DNA of 38,699 nt from Bacillota bacterium (GTDB lineage: Bacteria > Bacillota > Negativicutes > Sporomusales > Sporomusaceae): the NCBI GenBank assembly GCA_023443285.1, contig JAEZVB010000105.1, forward strand, positions 1 through 38,699, in the 5' to 3' direction. Below the pieces are notes generated by a model. That model saw nothing but the letters and a program-made list of their open reading frames with translations, was not told where the DNA came from and ran no database searches. Below are positions 1 through 7,321 of this stretch, in pieces. How positions within the stretch are numbered: position 1 is the first letter of the stretch; each line of letters begins with the position of its first letter. Both the position numbers and the translations under genes were made by a program.

Positions 1-501
1 TGGTTGGATGAGTGTTTGACGGTGACTGACTATACCGGAGCTGTTCAGCGCCTGATCCGCGATATGAAATTTCGACGTATCACCCGGCAGGCTGCGAAAC
101 TTAGTCAACTCTTAGATTATGCAATAACCAGCGGCCGGTACGATGATATGGATATGATTGTGCCTGTGCCACTACATACTGACCGTCACCGAAAACGCGG
201 CTTTAACCAAACAGCGCTTATCTTTAAACCTTGGGCAGCGCGGCAAAATCTTAAATGGACAGAAGCACTTGTTCGAACCAGGCCTACTGCGCCGCAGTGG
301 GAACTTAACCTAAAAGAACGCCAGAAAAACATTAAAGGCGCGTTTAAAGTAACGCGCCTAGAACTTATAGTAGGAAAACATATTTTGTTGGTGGATGATA
401 TCTTCACAAGCGGACTGACGATGGAAGAATGTGCTAAGGTATTGAAGAAGGGCGGTGCCGTAACTGTCAAGGGATTAGCCTTGGCAAGCGGGGCAAGATA
501 A
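1..501 (+). CDS. comF: ComF family phosphoribosyltransferase-like protein, 5' partial
   Basis: ComF proteins are associated with DNA uptake in competent bacteria and carry a PRTase-type fold. The reading frame is open to the first base of the window, and the visible 166 residues correspond to the middle and C-terminal part of the family. The usual N-terminal zinc-finger segment would lie upstream, so the gene is cut by the window edge. The family's internal YTGxVxxLIxxMKF-type stretch is near residue 11, and the PRPP-binding loop (LLVDDIFTSG) is near residues 127-137. It ends two bases before the stop of the convergent HD-GYP gene. comF lying just upstream of yvyF-flgM is the B. subtilis arrangement, which supports the call. 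Confidence 0.88.
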   Translation, partial: WLDECLTVTDYTGAVQRLIRDMKFRRITRQAAKLSQLLDYAITSGRYDDMDMIVPVPLHTDRHRKRGFNQTALIFKPWAARQNLKWTEALVRTRPTAPQWELNLKERQKNIKGAFKVTRLELIVGKHILLVDDIFTSGLTMEECAKVLKKGGAVTVKGLALASGAR

Positions 502-503
502 CC

Positions 504-1133
504 TTAGCCTAGCGCATCAATAAACGCCCGGACAACTTCAGGGTCAAATGCCATCCCGGACAGGCTTAAGAGCTCACGGACGGCTTCGTCCTTGGTTTTC
601 ACCCAGTTTTGGGTACAAGGGTTTATAAAACGGTCATAGTGATCAGTCACCGCAATAATCCGTGCGCCAAGCGGTATATTTACCCCTTTTAGCCGCTTCG
701 GGTAACCGGTACCGTCGAAACGTTCATGGTGGAAGCGGATATAGGGAATAAGCTCCTGGCAGGAGGGAATATTCTCCAGCATATAACTGCCGGCATTACA
801 GTGGCTTTTAAATACACTCATCTCCCGGGTCGAGAGGTACGGGATTTTGGCTAGTACCTGATTGGGCACAGTAATATGTCCCACATCATGTAAAAGAGCG
901 GCCAAACGGATGCGCTCAATCTCTTCCCGTGGGAGTCGCATTTTTGCGGCAACACTTACTGCATAATTGGCTACCTGATGGCTGTGTAAAAAAAGTTTTG
1001 CATTTTTCAATTGAATTAACTGCATAAAATTAGCAATGATACCATGGAAGGTTTCCGTATCGCCCGCATAAACTTCCGGGTCCTGCATTAGCGTTAGCAT
1101 ATACACGACAAACTGCCTTTCGTTGGAGACCAT
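504..1133 (-). CDS. HD-GYP domain protein (probable c-di-GMP phosphodiesterase)
   Basis: HD-GYP proteins hydrolyse cyclic di-GMP and often tune motility. Counting from the ATG at 1133, the metal-binding HDVGH is near residues 81-86, HHERFDGTGYP (containing the GYP signature) near residues 134-144, and the conserved ARIIAVTDHYD stretch follows. The whole protein is little more than this domain, with no receiver, PAS or membrane segment seen. The frame can be extended to a TTG at 1208 (25 more residues). Neither start has a convincing Shine-Dalgarno, so the N-terminus is uncertain. The gene is convergent with comF and divergent from yvyF, interrupting the usual comF-yvyF neighbourhood. Activity on c-di-GMP is inferred from the motifs. 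Confidence 0.85.
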   Translation of the reverse strand: MVSNERQFVVYMLTLMQDPEVYAGDTETFHGIIANFMQLIQLKNAKLFLHSHQVANYAVSVAAKMRLPREEIERIRLAALLHDVGHITVPNQVLAKIPYLSTREMSVFKSHCNAGSYMLENIPSCQELIPYIRFHHERFDGTGYPKRLKGVNIPLGARIIAVTDHYDRFINPCTQNWVKTKDEAVRELLSLSGMAFDPEVVRAFIDALG

Positions 1134-1314
1134 GATGCATGGTTTCCGTAGTGTAACACAGAGTGAGTTTGCCACACTGTGTTCGTAATGACTGATGGCG
1201 AGTACCAACCTGTCTACTCGTTCTTTTGATCAACGATTTAGTAAAAACCGCTAAATTAGCATTAGTTTAATTAGCCATAAATCGTCATAATCCTGCCTGA
1301 TTTCTAAAAAAAAT

Positions 1315-1336
1315 ACTCATAATTTAAGAAATGAGT
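1315..1336. repeat. Inverted repeat ACTCAT/ATGAGT between the divergent genes
   Basis: ACTCAT (1315-1320) and ATGAGT (1331-1336) form a 6-nt inverted repeat in the AT-rich gap between the HD-GYP gene and yvyF. It could be an operator or a chance repeat. A TATAAT hexamer (1369-1374) lies just downstream, but I found no good -35 at 16-18 nt from it. Confidence 0.25.
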
Positions 1337-1401
1337 CTTAAGGCCTAGGCTATAACGCGAAAATACTATATAATTACAAATAGAAGAAGGGGGGTCAGTT
1401 C

Positions 1402-1803
1402 ATGGGATTAGCCAATTGTCCAGAATGCGGCAAACTTTATGTGGAAAATGCGGTAAGAGTTTGTCCTGAATGTTATCGCCGGCAAGAAGATGACGCGGAA
1501 ACAGTAATAGAATACATGCGCAATATAGACAAGGCAACATTAGAAGAGATCCACAAAGCTACCGGCGTCAAACACAAAATAATACTGCGTCTGCTTCATA
1601 GCGGACGGATAATGGGTAGTACGATTTCCTATCCGTGCGAAACTTGTGGAGCGTTGATTGACGAGGGACGTTTGTGCGATAAATGCAGTAGAAATATCCT
1701 GGATCAGATAAAAGTCGAGGAAAAGCACGAAGAGCATGAGCGCCAGCCATTATCGACCAAAAGTCGGTCACGAATGTATGGAAAGTTTGGAGAAAATGAA
1801 TAA
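1402..1803 (+). CDS. yvyF: YvyF-type flagellar operon protein (TIGR03826 family)
   Basis: This is a 133-residue zinc-ribbon-like protein of the family found beside flgM in Gram-positive flagellar clusters. In B. subtilis YvyF the exact role is unclear, but it sits in the same operon as flgM. Visible are CPECGK (residues 7-12) and CPECYRR (21-27), a helical DNA-binding-like middle segment, and a second CETCG...CDKC pair near residues 80-97. The two CxxC pairs suggest two zinc-binding sites. The start is supported by a strong AAGGGGGG Shine-Dalgarno about 8 nt upstream of the ATG. It is the first gene of the co-directional flagellar set and precedes flgM by about 140 nt, which hold a hairpin. 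Confidence 0.85.
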   Translation: MGLANCPECGKLYVENAVRVCPECYRRQEDDAETVIEYMRNIDKATLEEIHKATGVKHKIILRLLHSGRIMGSTISYPCETCGALIDEGRLCDKCSRNILDQIKVEEKHEEHERQPLSTKSRSRMYGKFGENE

Positions 1804-1870
1804 CGTTGATATTCGGGGTATAATAGAGATATAGCTTGATAAACGTAACAGAATAGCTGTAATTGTGCGT

Positions 1871-1898
1871 GGCGGGGATTAATATCCCTGCCATTTTT
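1871..1898 (+). terminator. Hairpin with T-run between yvyF and flgM
   Basis: GGCGGGGAT (1871-1879) pairs with ATCCCTGCC (1884-1892), allowing one G-U, around a 4-nt loop. TTTTT follows at 1894-1898. It has the form of a rho-independent terminator or attenuator, 45 nt upstream of the flgM start. It may set flgM expression apart from yvyF. Confidence 0.6.
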
Positions 1899-1942
1899 AT
1901 CGATACTATGAGTAGGAATTCCCGAGTTGTGAGGTGCTCAGT

Positions 1943-2236
1943 ATGAATATTAAAACAATCCAAAATATTACCAAACTGTATGGGGAGCAAACGAAAACGG
2001 CTAAAAGCTCCAAAAACCAGGCGGTTGGTTCGGCTCAACAGCCGGATGAAGTCATTTTGTCCAGTCAGGCTCAGGAAGTGAGTCAGTACGTGCGGGCAAT
2101 TAAAGGCATGCCTGAGGTGCGGGATGAAGTAGTTAATGAACTGTCTGAAAAGATTGCCAGCGGCGAATACAAAGTGGATTCACGGGAACTTGCCGACAGA
2201 ATTATTGCCTATTCCAAAAATGAACGTTTTTACTAA
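1943..2236 (+). CDS. flgM: FlgM, anti-sigma-28 factor
   Basis: FlgM binds the flagellar sigma factor (sigma-28/sigma-D) and holds late flagellar genes off until the hook-basal body is finished. The 97-residue product has the family layout: N-terminal MNIKTIQN, a flexible Lys/Ser/Gln-rich linker, then VILSSQAQEV and a helical C-terminal half (about residues 50-95) ending in IASGEYKVDSRELADRII. The C-terminal half is the sigma-binding part in known FlgM proteins. ATG at 1943 has GAGGTG 6 nt upstream and is preferred to the in-frame GTG at 1934, which overlaps that ribosome site. flgN follows after about 20 nt. Confidence 0.93.
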   Translation: MNIKTIQNITKLYGEQTKTAKSSKNQAVGSAQQPDEVILSSQAQEVSQYVRAIKGMPEVRDEVVNELSEKIASGEYKVDSRELADRIIAYSKNERFY

Positions 2237-2256
2237 TAGAGGAGGCTGTTTAATTC

Positions 2257-2754
2257 GTGACTGCTATGTGGGATAAACTTCTTGCAATTTTACTTGAAAC
2301 AATAAACATGTATCAAATTTTGCTGGACTTAGCCAGAAAAAAACGTGAGATTCTAGTAGAAGTTAAACCCAATGAACTTGAACTTATTACCAGACAAGAA
2401 GAGGCAATTATTTTAAATGCCAATAAGATTGAAGCTGCGAGAGTTGGCATTATTGCTGAAATAGCAAAGTTGAATGGAATAGAGGATAATAATATAACCA
2501 TTACCAGTCTAATTGAGCAAGCAGATTTAAAAAACGCTCAACAATTGACTGACGCTATTAGTGATATTGAAAAGATTTTGCATGAGCTAGACAGGTTGAA
2601 TAAGCTAAATATTGAGCTTATTCAACACTCGCTAAACTATGTAAATTATAACATAAACATTTTGGCGCAAACAGTGTCTGAGCAAACGTATGCACCACAA
2701 GGGAAGCCAAATCAATCAGGAACATCTCGTACTATTTTTGACGCAAAGGTATAA
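2257..2754 (+). CDS. flgN: FlgN, export chaperone for FlgK/FlgL
   Basis: FlgN-type chaperones bind the C-terminal helices of FlgK and FlgL in the cytoplasm and escort them to the flagellar export gate. The 165-residue protein is almost wholly helical and charged, with the family pattern of an N-terminal LLxxIxxYxxLLxLxxxKxxxL helix and a Q/E-rich second helix. The start is GTG with AGAGGAGG about 11 nt upstream; ATG at 2266 is the alternative. Its position directly before flgK and flgL fits its clients and matches B. subtilis yvyG. Confidence 0.85.
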   Translation: MTAMWDKLLAILLETINMYQILLDLARKKREILVEVKPNELELITRQEEAIILNANKIEAARVGIIAEIAKLNGIEDNNITITSLIEQADLKNAQQLTDAISDIEKILHELDRLNKLNIELIQHSLNYVNYNINILAQTVSEQTYAPQGKPNQSGTSRTIFDAKV

Positions 2755-2767
2755 TGGAGGTTAATTC

Positions 2768-4579
2768 ATGAGTTCAACTTTTGGTAGTTTAAATATTGCC
2801 GTGCGAGGTTTATTAGCCCAGCAGGCGTCACTAGATACTGTTGGCCACAATATTTCCAACGCAAACACAGCTGGATATTCACGTCAAAGAGTCAATTTAA
2901 TTACTACCAATCCTAGCGTAGTATATGGTGCAAACGGACAAAATCAGATAGGCACTGGGGTTGATATTCAGTCTATTACGCGTGCCAGAAATACATTTAT
3001 TGACAAGCAAATGTGGAAAGAGTCAGCGACACTAGGGCGAGGCGTAATATTAGAAGATAGCCTGGGTCAGATTGAGAGTATTTTTACTGAGCCTGTTGAT
3101 ACCGGTATTCAGGGAGTTTTGGATAAGTTTTGGAGTAGTTGGCAAACCTTATCTGCCAATGCTTCTGATACAGGGACACGTACTGTTGTCAGGGAACGCG
3201 GCGTAGCATTGGCTGATGCTATTACTCTCGCCAAAGATCAATTGCGTGATATGGTATCTGATACTAACTCGGTTATAAATCTCCGCGTAAAAAAAATTAA
3301 TCAGATTTCCTCTGAAATTCTGTCTCTCAACAAGAAAATAGTGACAGTGGAGGCGGGGGGCAATGATCATGCTAATGACCTTAGGGATCGGCGTGATTAT
3401 CTTGTTGATCAGCTTTCTTCAATTGCCAAAGTTCATGTTGCTGAAGAGCAATCAGGCAGTTATACAATTCAAATGTCAGGTATCACACTTGTTGATTACA
3501 ATTCTGTTACCAAGCTTGATACAAAGGACAATACCGCATCAGGAATTACTCAGCAATATGGCTGGCAGGCAGTTGAGGTATATGCGCAAGACAGTACGCA
3601 ACCTATGGTTTTTACAGATGGCGAAATGAAAGGGCTAATCGATTCTCGTGACTCGACTGAGTCAGGGATGCTAGCTTATCTGGACAAATTGTCTACAATG
3701 AGTAAATTTTTACTAAAAGAATTTAATGCTACCCACCGGGCTGGGTATGGTACAGATAACAGTACCAATAATAACTTTTTCGGTGATCCAGCAAAAAACT
3801 ATGCCACAGATGCTACTTTAACGACAAATGGACAATGGATAAATGAGTTAAAAGTCAGTCCTGATTTGTTTACAACTGATGGATTAAAACATATTGCTGC
3901 GAAGACAAACTTAGACCAAATCATCGTTCGTCAAAGCAATGCTTTGGGCGGATCAGCTACTGTTAACAGCACATATACCAGTGAGACACCACAGGCTTTT
4001 ACAGTGAAGATTGTGTCAACAATTGTTTCAGGTACTGACCAAGCTGTGAATACCATTCAATACTCGACAGATGGTGGCAATACTTACTCTTCTACGATAA
4101 CTAGTACTGATGTAGGTACTCCTAAAACGTTTACAATATATACAAACGGAACTCAAAGCGTTACTATTTCAATGGCGAATGATGCTGATAATAAAGCAGG
4201 AGATACGTATACCTTTTCTGTTAACAAGGGAAATGCGTCTGGCGACAACGCTGTTAAATTGTCGGAAAGACTAAAGGTTGCTGTTCTTGGTGATATTGAA
4301 TTGGGTGGAAATGGAATTTCGCTCTATACCTATTACAATTCGCTTATTGGTACGCTTGGAACGCAAAAAGAGAACGCAACTCGTTTAACAGATAACCAAA
4401 CTACCTTGGTGCAGCAAATATCAAATTGGCGGGAGGAAGTATCTGGTATTAATATGGATGAAGAAATGGCAGATATGGTCAGATTCCAGAAAGGGTACAA
4501 TGCCGCAGCTCGGATTCTTACTACAATGGATGAAATGCTTGACAAACTTATCAATGGAACCGGCGTAGTTGGCAGATAA
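2768..4579 (+). CDS. flgK: FlgK, hook-filament junction protein 1 (HAP1)
   Basis: FlgK forms the first junction ring between hook and filament outside the cell, after type III export. The 603-residue protein starts with the conserved FGSLNIAVRGLLAQQ and GHNISNANTAGYSRQ segments (residues about 5-45). It ends with the conserved C-terminal D0 stretch (DEEMADMVRFQKGYNAAAR, then LDKLING). The middle (about 330-500) is a Ser/Thr-rich variable surface domain. ATG at 2768 has TGGAGG 6-7 nt upstream. No signal peptide is present, as expected for a flagellar export substrate. flgL follows 12 nt later. Confidence 0.96.
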   Translation: MSSTFGSLNIAVRGLLAQQASLDTVGHNISNANTAGYSRQRVNLITTNPSVVYGANGQNQIGTGVDIQSITRARNTFIDKQMWKESATLGRGVILEDSLGQIESIFTEPVDTGIQGVLDKFWSSWQTLSANASDTGTRTVVRERGVALADAITLAKDQLRDMVSDTNSVINLRVKKINQISSEILSLNKKIVTVEAGGNDHANDLRDRRDYLVDQLSSIAKVHVAEEQSGSYTIQMSGITLVDYNSVTKLDTKDNTASGITQQYGWQAVEVYAQDSTQPMVFTDGEMKGLIDSRDSTESGMLAYLDKLSTMSKFLLKEFNATHRAGYGTDNSTNNNFFGDPAKNYATDATLTTNGQWINELKVSPDLFTTDGLKHIAAKTNLDQIIVRQSNALGGSATVNSTYTSETPQAFTVKIVSTIVSGTDQAVNTIQYSTDGGNTYSSTITSTDVGTPKTFTIYTNGTQSVTISMANDADNKAGDTYTFSVNKGNASGDNAVKLSERLKVAVLGDIELGGNGISLYTYYNSLIGTLGTQKENATRLTDNQTTLVQQISNWREEVSGINMDEEMADMVRFQKGYNAAARILTTMDEMLDKLINGTGVVGR

Positions 4580-4591
4580 GGTGGGAAAATA

Positions 4592-5494
4592 ATGAGAGTT
4601 ACGAATAAAATGCTTGTTAACAATTATTTATCAAGTCTTAATAAATCATTGGACTTACAAAGCAGGCTTCAGGAAAAACTGGCAGATGGCAAGGCTCTCC
4701 ATCGCGCTTCAGACGATCCTGTTAAGACCATCAGAGCATTACGTCACAGGGCTAATCTGGCAGGCAATGAACAGTATACACAAAATGCGGAAACCGCACT
4801 TTCCTGGATGGAAACTACAGATAGCTCACTATCTGATTTGAGTTCAATAATGACTCGGGCAAAGGAACTGACGATACAGGCCATTAGTTCTAATACGGAA
4901 GATTCTTTTAAGGCAATCGGCAGCGAAATTGATGGACTTATCAAACAGGCTATACAAATTGGCAACACTAAAATTGGTGATAGATATGTGTTTGCGGGAC
5001 AAATGGATAAGACTGAGCCAATTCAGTATTCAGATGGCCAATATAAGTATTTGGGTGACGATAACAAGATTTCGATGGTTATCCAAGCTGGTTCGGCTAA
5101 CCCTGATCGTGACAGTGTTAACTTAACTGGACATGAAGTTTTTGGGTCGTCAATGGAAATGCTCCGTCATTTGCAATCAATAAAAGATCAACTAAATACT
5201 GGCCATCCTAATCTGACGACACTTTCTAACGAAGCACTGGGGTGGATAGAACAAGATCATGACCGTTTGCTTAATCAACAAACTCAGCTAGGCGGGCGGT
5301 ATTCCATGTATGAAATGGCAAATAACCTATTGAAAAATAATAATGTAATTATTACGGATGACCTTTCGAAAAGCGAAGATTTGGATGTTCCCAAGGCCTT
5401 GATGGACTTCAAAACAAGCCAGAATGTGTATACAGCGGCCTTATCAATTGGAGCTAAGATTATGCCGACATCACTTGTTGACTTTTTGAAATAA
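4592..5494 (+). CDS. flgL: FlgL, hook-filament junction protein 3 (HAP3)
   Basis: FlgL forms the second junction layer on which flagellin polymerises. The 300-residue protein has the flagellin-like N-terminus (RVTNKMLVNNYLSSLNKS, then ASDDPVKTIRALRHR near residues 37-52) and a C-terminal helical D0 segment that aligns with flagellin. Length is normal for the family. The ATG at 4592 has AAGGTGGG about 6 nt upstream. It follows flgK closely and is probably co-transcribed with flgN-flgK. Confidence 0.95.
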   Translation: MRVTNKMLVNNYLSSLNKSLDLQSRLQEKLADGKALHRASDDPVKTIRALRHRANLAGNEQYTQNAETALSWMETTDSSLSDLSSIMTRAKELTIQAISSNTEDSFKAIGSEIDGLIKQAIQIGNTKIGDRYVFAGQMDKTEPIQYSDGQYKYLGDDNKISMVIQAGSANPDRDSVNLTGHEVFGSSMEMLRHLQSIKDQLNTGHPNLTTLSNEALGWIEQDHDRLLNQQTQLGGRYSMYEMANNLLKNNNVIITDDLSKSEDLDVPKALMDFKTSQNVYTAALSIGAKIMPTSLVDFLK

Positions 5495-5538
5495 TGATTA
5501 ATATTTAGGTACACCTCAGTAAAGGGGGGGAGATACTT

Positions 5539-6099
5539 ATCGTTAGATTAACTATTTCCATACAACACGCTAAAACTGAACTAACTATTCAAAAAGCTGA
5601 TTTTACTATGAAGACCACCCTCCCGCAACTTGAAATTGATACTGAAGCGGCTAAACTAGACATTAAACAGGGGCAGGGCAGACTGGAAATCGATATGTAC
5701 CCGTTTCGTGCCTCTTATGGTATGAAAAACAGAACCGACCTTACCAGGGAAGTTGCTGAACGCGGACGGGACACGGCATTAGATACTATTGGCAGAATAG
5801 CCGCTAATGGTGACCGTCTCGCTCATATAGCGACAAGGGAAGATGCTGCGGTGAATATTGCTGCCGAAGAGAGTCTGCCGCGAGACGGAGAATTAACGTG
5901 GACTAGACTGGAAAATCCAGTGATAAATTATACCCCGCAAAAACCACAAATCACCGTTTTTTCTGGAAAACTTGATATTAACTTAAAAAGAGGCAATATC
6001 CAAACAGACTATACCCCGGGCAAAATCAGCCTTAGAATGCTTCAATATCCGGCAGTCCACTATAGTACAACAGAAGCAAAGGTTAATTTATTAGCGTAA
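5539..6099 (+). CDS. DUF6470 family protein (YviE-like), apparent non-ATG start
   Basis: B. subtilis has yviE at this position between flgL and fliW; the function is unknown. The protein is beta-rich with repeating short Q/I-alternating strands (PQLEIDTEAA, RLEIDMYPFRASYG). The first ATG is at 5608, but a strong Shine-Dalgarno (AAGGGGGGGAG, 5521-5531) is about 75 nt upstream. The frame is open from 5509 with no ATG, GTG or TTG before 5608. The codons from 5542 (VRLTISIQHA) read like the family N-terminus. ATC at 5539 sits 8 nt after the G-run and is the best-placed start; I give that extent, 186 residues. The conservative alternative is 5608-6099 (163 residues). Confidence 0.75.
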   Translation: MVRLTISIQHAKTELTIQKADFTMKTTLPQLEIDTEAAKLDIKQGQGRLEIDMYPFRASYGMKNRTDLTREVAERGRDTALDTIGRIAANGDRLAHIATREDAAVNIAAEESLPRDGELTWTRLENPVINYTPQKPQITVFSGKLDINLKRGNIQTDYTPGKISLRMLQYPAVHYSTTEAKVNLLA

Positions 6100-6115
6100 T
6101 TGGTTTGCAAATTAC

Positions 6116-6144
6116 TTGTCACTATGATATATAATGGGTATAAT
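6116..6144 (+). promoter_or_regulatory. Sigma-A-type promoter upstream of fliW-csrA
   Basis: TTGTCA (6116-6121) and TATAAT (6139-6144) are separated by 17 nt, close to the housekeeping consensus. It would drive fliW and csrA with a leader of about 145 nt. A second TATAAT at 6130-6135 overlaps the spacer. Confidence 0.65.
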
Positions 6145-6190
6145 TATAGTAGCGTACAATGACAAACATCATTTTTTTACTGAAATAGCG

Positions 6191-6221
6191 GGCAGAGGCA
6201 TCTTCTCTGCCTCATTTTATT
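6191..6221 (+). terminator. Hairpin in the fliW leader (terminator or attenuator)
   Basis: GGCAGAG (6191-6197) pairs with CTCTGCC (6205-6211) around a 7-nt loop; a T-rich tract follows (6214-6221). An alternative pairing GAGGCA/TGCCTC is possible in the same bases. It lies downstream of the promoter at 6116-6144 and before fliW, so it may act on that transcript. It may also simply end upstream transcripts. Confidence 0.5.
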
Positions 6222-6296
6222 ATGTTTTATGAGTGCAGCGCGCGATAACCGGGTCTTTTTTAGACGCTGATAAAACAACCTAAGGGGGGCTAGTCC

Positions 6297-6728
6297 ATGA
6301 TTATTCACTCAACCAGGTTTGGAGAAATTGAAATACGTGATGAGCATATCATTAAATTTCCAAGTGGATTACCGGGGTTTCCGGATGAAACTGCCTTTGT
6401 TTTATTACCCTACCAGCCGGAGAGCCCGTTCTCTTTTTTACAATCCGCAACCGACAATAATCTTGCCTTTTTGACAGTAGATCCGTTTGCTTTTTTTAAA
6501 GACTATGTATTTGAGCTTGACGATCAGACAGTGGATGAATTGGATTTGTCAGAAGATAATGCTCCACTGATTATTAATATTGTTGCAGTTCCAGAAAAAA
6601 TTGAAAACCTTACAGCAAACTTACTAGCGCCAATTGTTATCAACCGCCAAACTCGGACAGGACGGCAGATAGTATTAGAAAAGACTAGCTATACCACCAA
6701 AGAATTTGTATTTAAAGGGGGTAAGTAA
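6297..6728 (+). CDS. fliW: FliW, flagellar assembly factor and CsrA antagonist
   Basis: FliW binds flagellin or CsrA in turn. When flagellin has been exported, free FliW sequesters CsrA and relieves repression of flagellin translation. The 143-residue protein shows the family segments FGEIEIRDEHIIKFPSGLPGF (residues about 8-28), FLQSATDNNLAFLTVDPFAFF and LLAPIVINRQTRTGRQIVL. The ATG at 6297 has AAGGGGGGCT about 6 nt upstream. csrA begins 2 nt after its stop, so the antagonist pair is translated together. Confidence 0.95.
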   Translation: MIIHSTRFGEIEIRDEHIIKFPSGLPGFPDETAFVLLPYQPESPFSFLQSATDNNLAFLTVDPFAFFKDYVFELDDQTVDELDLSEDNAPLIINIVAVPEKIENLTANLLAPIVINRQTRTGRQIVLEKTSYTTKEFVFKGGK

Positions 6729-6730
6729 TT

Positions 6731-6955
6731 ATGCTAGCGCTTACCCGCAAAATTGGTGAACGTATCATTATTGGCAACAATATAACGATCACTATTGTTG
6801 ATATTAAAGGAGAGAACATTCGTATTGGTATAGAGGCGCCAAGGGATATCAGAGTTTTGCGTGGCGAAATCTATGATGCGATTGTAGCTGAAAACAAGAA
6901 AGCCGCTAATCCTGTTGATATAAGTGGTCTAAATGATATTAAAGCGATTAAATGA
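6731..6955 (+). CDS. csrA: CsrA, carbon storage/flagellin translation regulator
   Basis: CsrA is a small dimeric RNA-binding protein that blocks translation by covering GGA motifs near ribosome sites; in B. subtilis its main known target is the flagellin mRNA. The 74-residue product has MLALTRKIGERIIIG at the N-terminus, the IRIGIEAPRDIRVLRGEIY core with the RNA-binding arginine, and a short C-terminal tail as in Gram-positive homologues. It lies directly after fliW and 366 nt before flagellin, whose leader contains candidate sites. Confidence 0.96.
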   Translation: MLALTRKIGERIIIGNNITITIVDIKGENIRIGIEAPRDIRVLRGEIYDAIVAENKKAANPVDISGLNDIKAIK

Positions 6956-7177
6956 TTATTTCTAATTTTTAACCAAAGCACTTGCCCATTCATGTGTTGT
7001 AAGCTAACAATAGCTCATTGGTTGATTTCTTCGGTATAAATGATGTTGTGTTGACTTCATTTATTAGAACAAATCAGTTATGAGTTATTCTTATTTAGCG
7101 TCAGTTGTACGAATTTGTTTTGTAGAGAAAAATAAATAAAAAATTAATAAATATTTGTAAAATGTTAATTTAACTAT
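6956..7177. other. AT-rich intergenic region between csrA and flagellin promoter
   Basis: The roughly 365-nt gap between csrA and the flagellin start codon holds no supported coding region. I saw no clear terminator for csrA. The first ~220 nt are very AT-rich and contain only weak inverted repeats (for example AACCAA ... TTGGTT). The flagellin promoter and leader fill the rest. Confidence 0.5.
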
Positions 7178-7204
7178 TAATAAATTATTAACTCATCACG
7201 ATAT
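7178..7204 (+). promoter_or_regulatory. Sigma-28 (sigma-D)-like promoter of flagellin gene
   Basis: TAAT (7178-7181), a 15-nt spacer and CACGATAT (7197-7204) resemble the flagellar sigma consensus TAAA-N15-GCCGATAT. A start near 7211 would give a leader of about 110 nt. The flaG promoter (33016-33042) has the same architecture. Confidence 0.6.
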
Positions 7205-7234
7205 ACATAGTGAAAGTGTAAAATAGTTGAGTAT

Positions 7235-7254
7235 CTTACGGCGGCCGACGGAAG
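7235..7254 (+). promoter_or_regulatory. Near-palindrome in flagellin leader with GGA
   Basis: This is a 20-nt GC-rich imperfect palindrome (16 of 20 positions self-complementary) in an AT-rich leader. It includes ACGGA at 7248-7252, matching the CsrA core A-N-GGA. It may be a leader hairpin or protein site. Confidence 0.35.
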
Positions 7255-7278
7255 AAAAAAACTGTACACCAAATAAAA

Positions 7279-7313
7279 GGGGCAAGGAAGCTCCGATTTG
7301 AAAATCAAGGAGG
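7279..7313 (+). promoter_or_regulatory. Candidate CsrA-binding hairpin and overlapping Shine-Dalgarno
   Basis: GGGGC (7279-7283) pairs with GCTCC (7290-7294, one G-U), presenting AAGGAA in a 6-nt loop, the typical display of a CsrA GGA site. A second GGA lies within the Shine-Dalgarno AAGGAGG (7307-7313), 23 nt further on and 8 nt before the ATG. One CsrA dimer could bridge both and block ribosomes, as known for B. subtilis hag. Confidence 0.65.
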
Positions 7314-7321
7314 AAAAAATT

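Noticed and set aside
1369..1374. TATAAT before yvyF as a full sigma-A promoter
   Set aside because: No acceptable -35 at 16-18 nt; also no TAAA-N15 partner for a sigma-28 form.
1819..1824. TATAAT upstream of flgM as a promoter
   Set aside because: Nearest TTGATA is only 7 nt away and nothing suitable lies at 16-18 nt, so I call only the hairpin there.
1568..2038. 156-codon open frame on the minus strand across yvyF and flgM
   Set aside because: Runs through two well-supported plus-strand genes and their hairpin; no domain signal.
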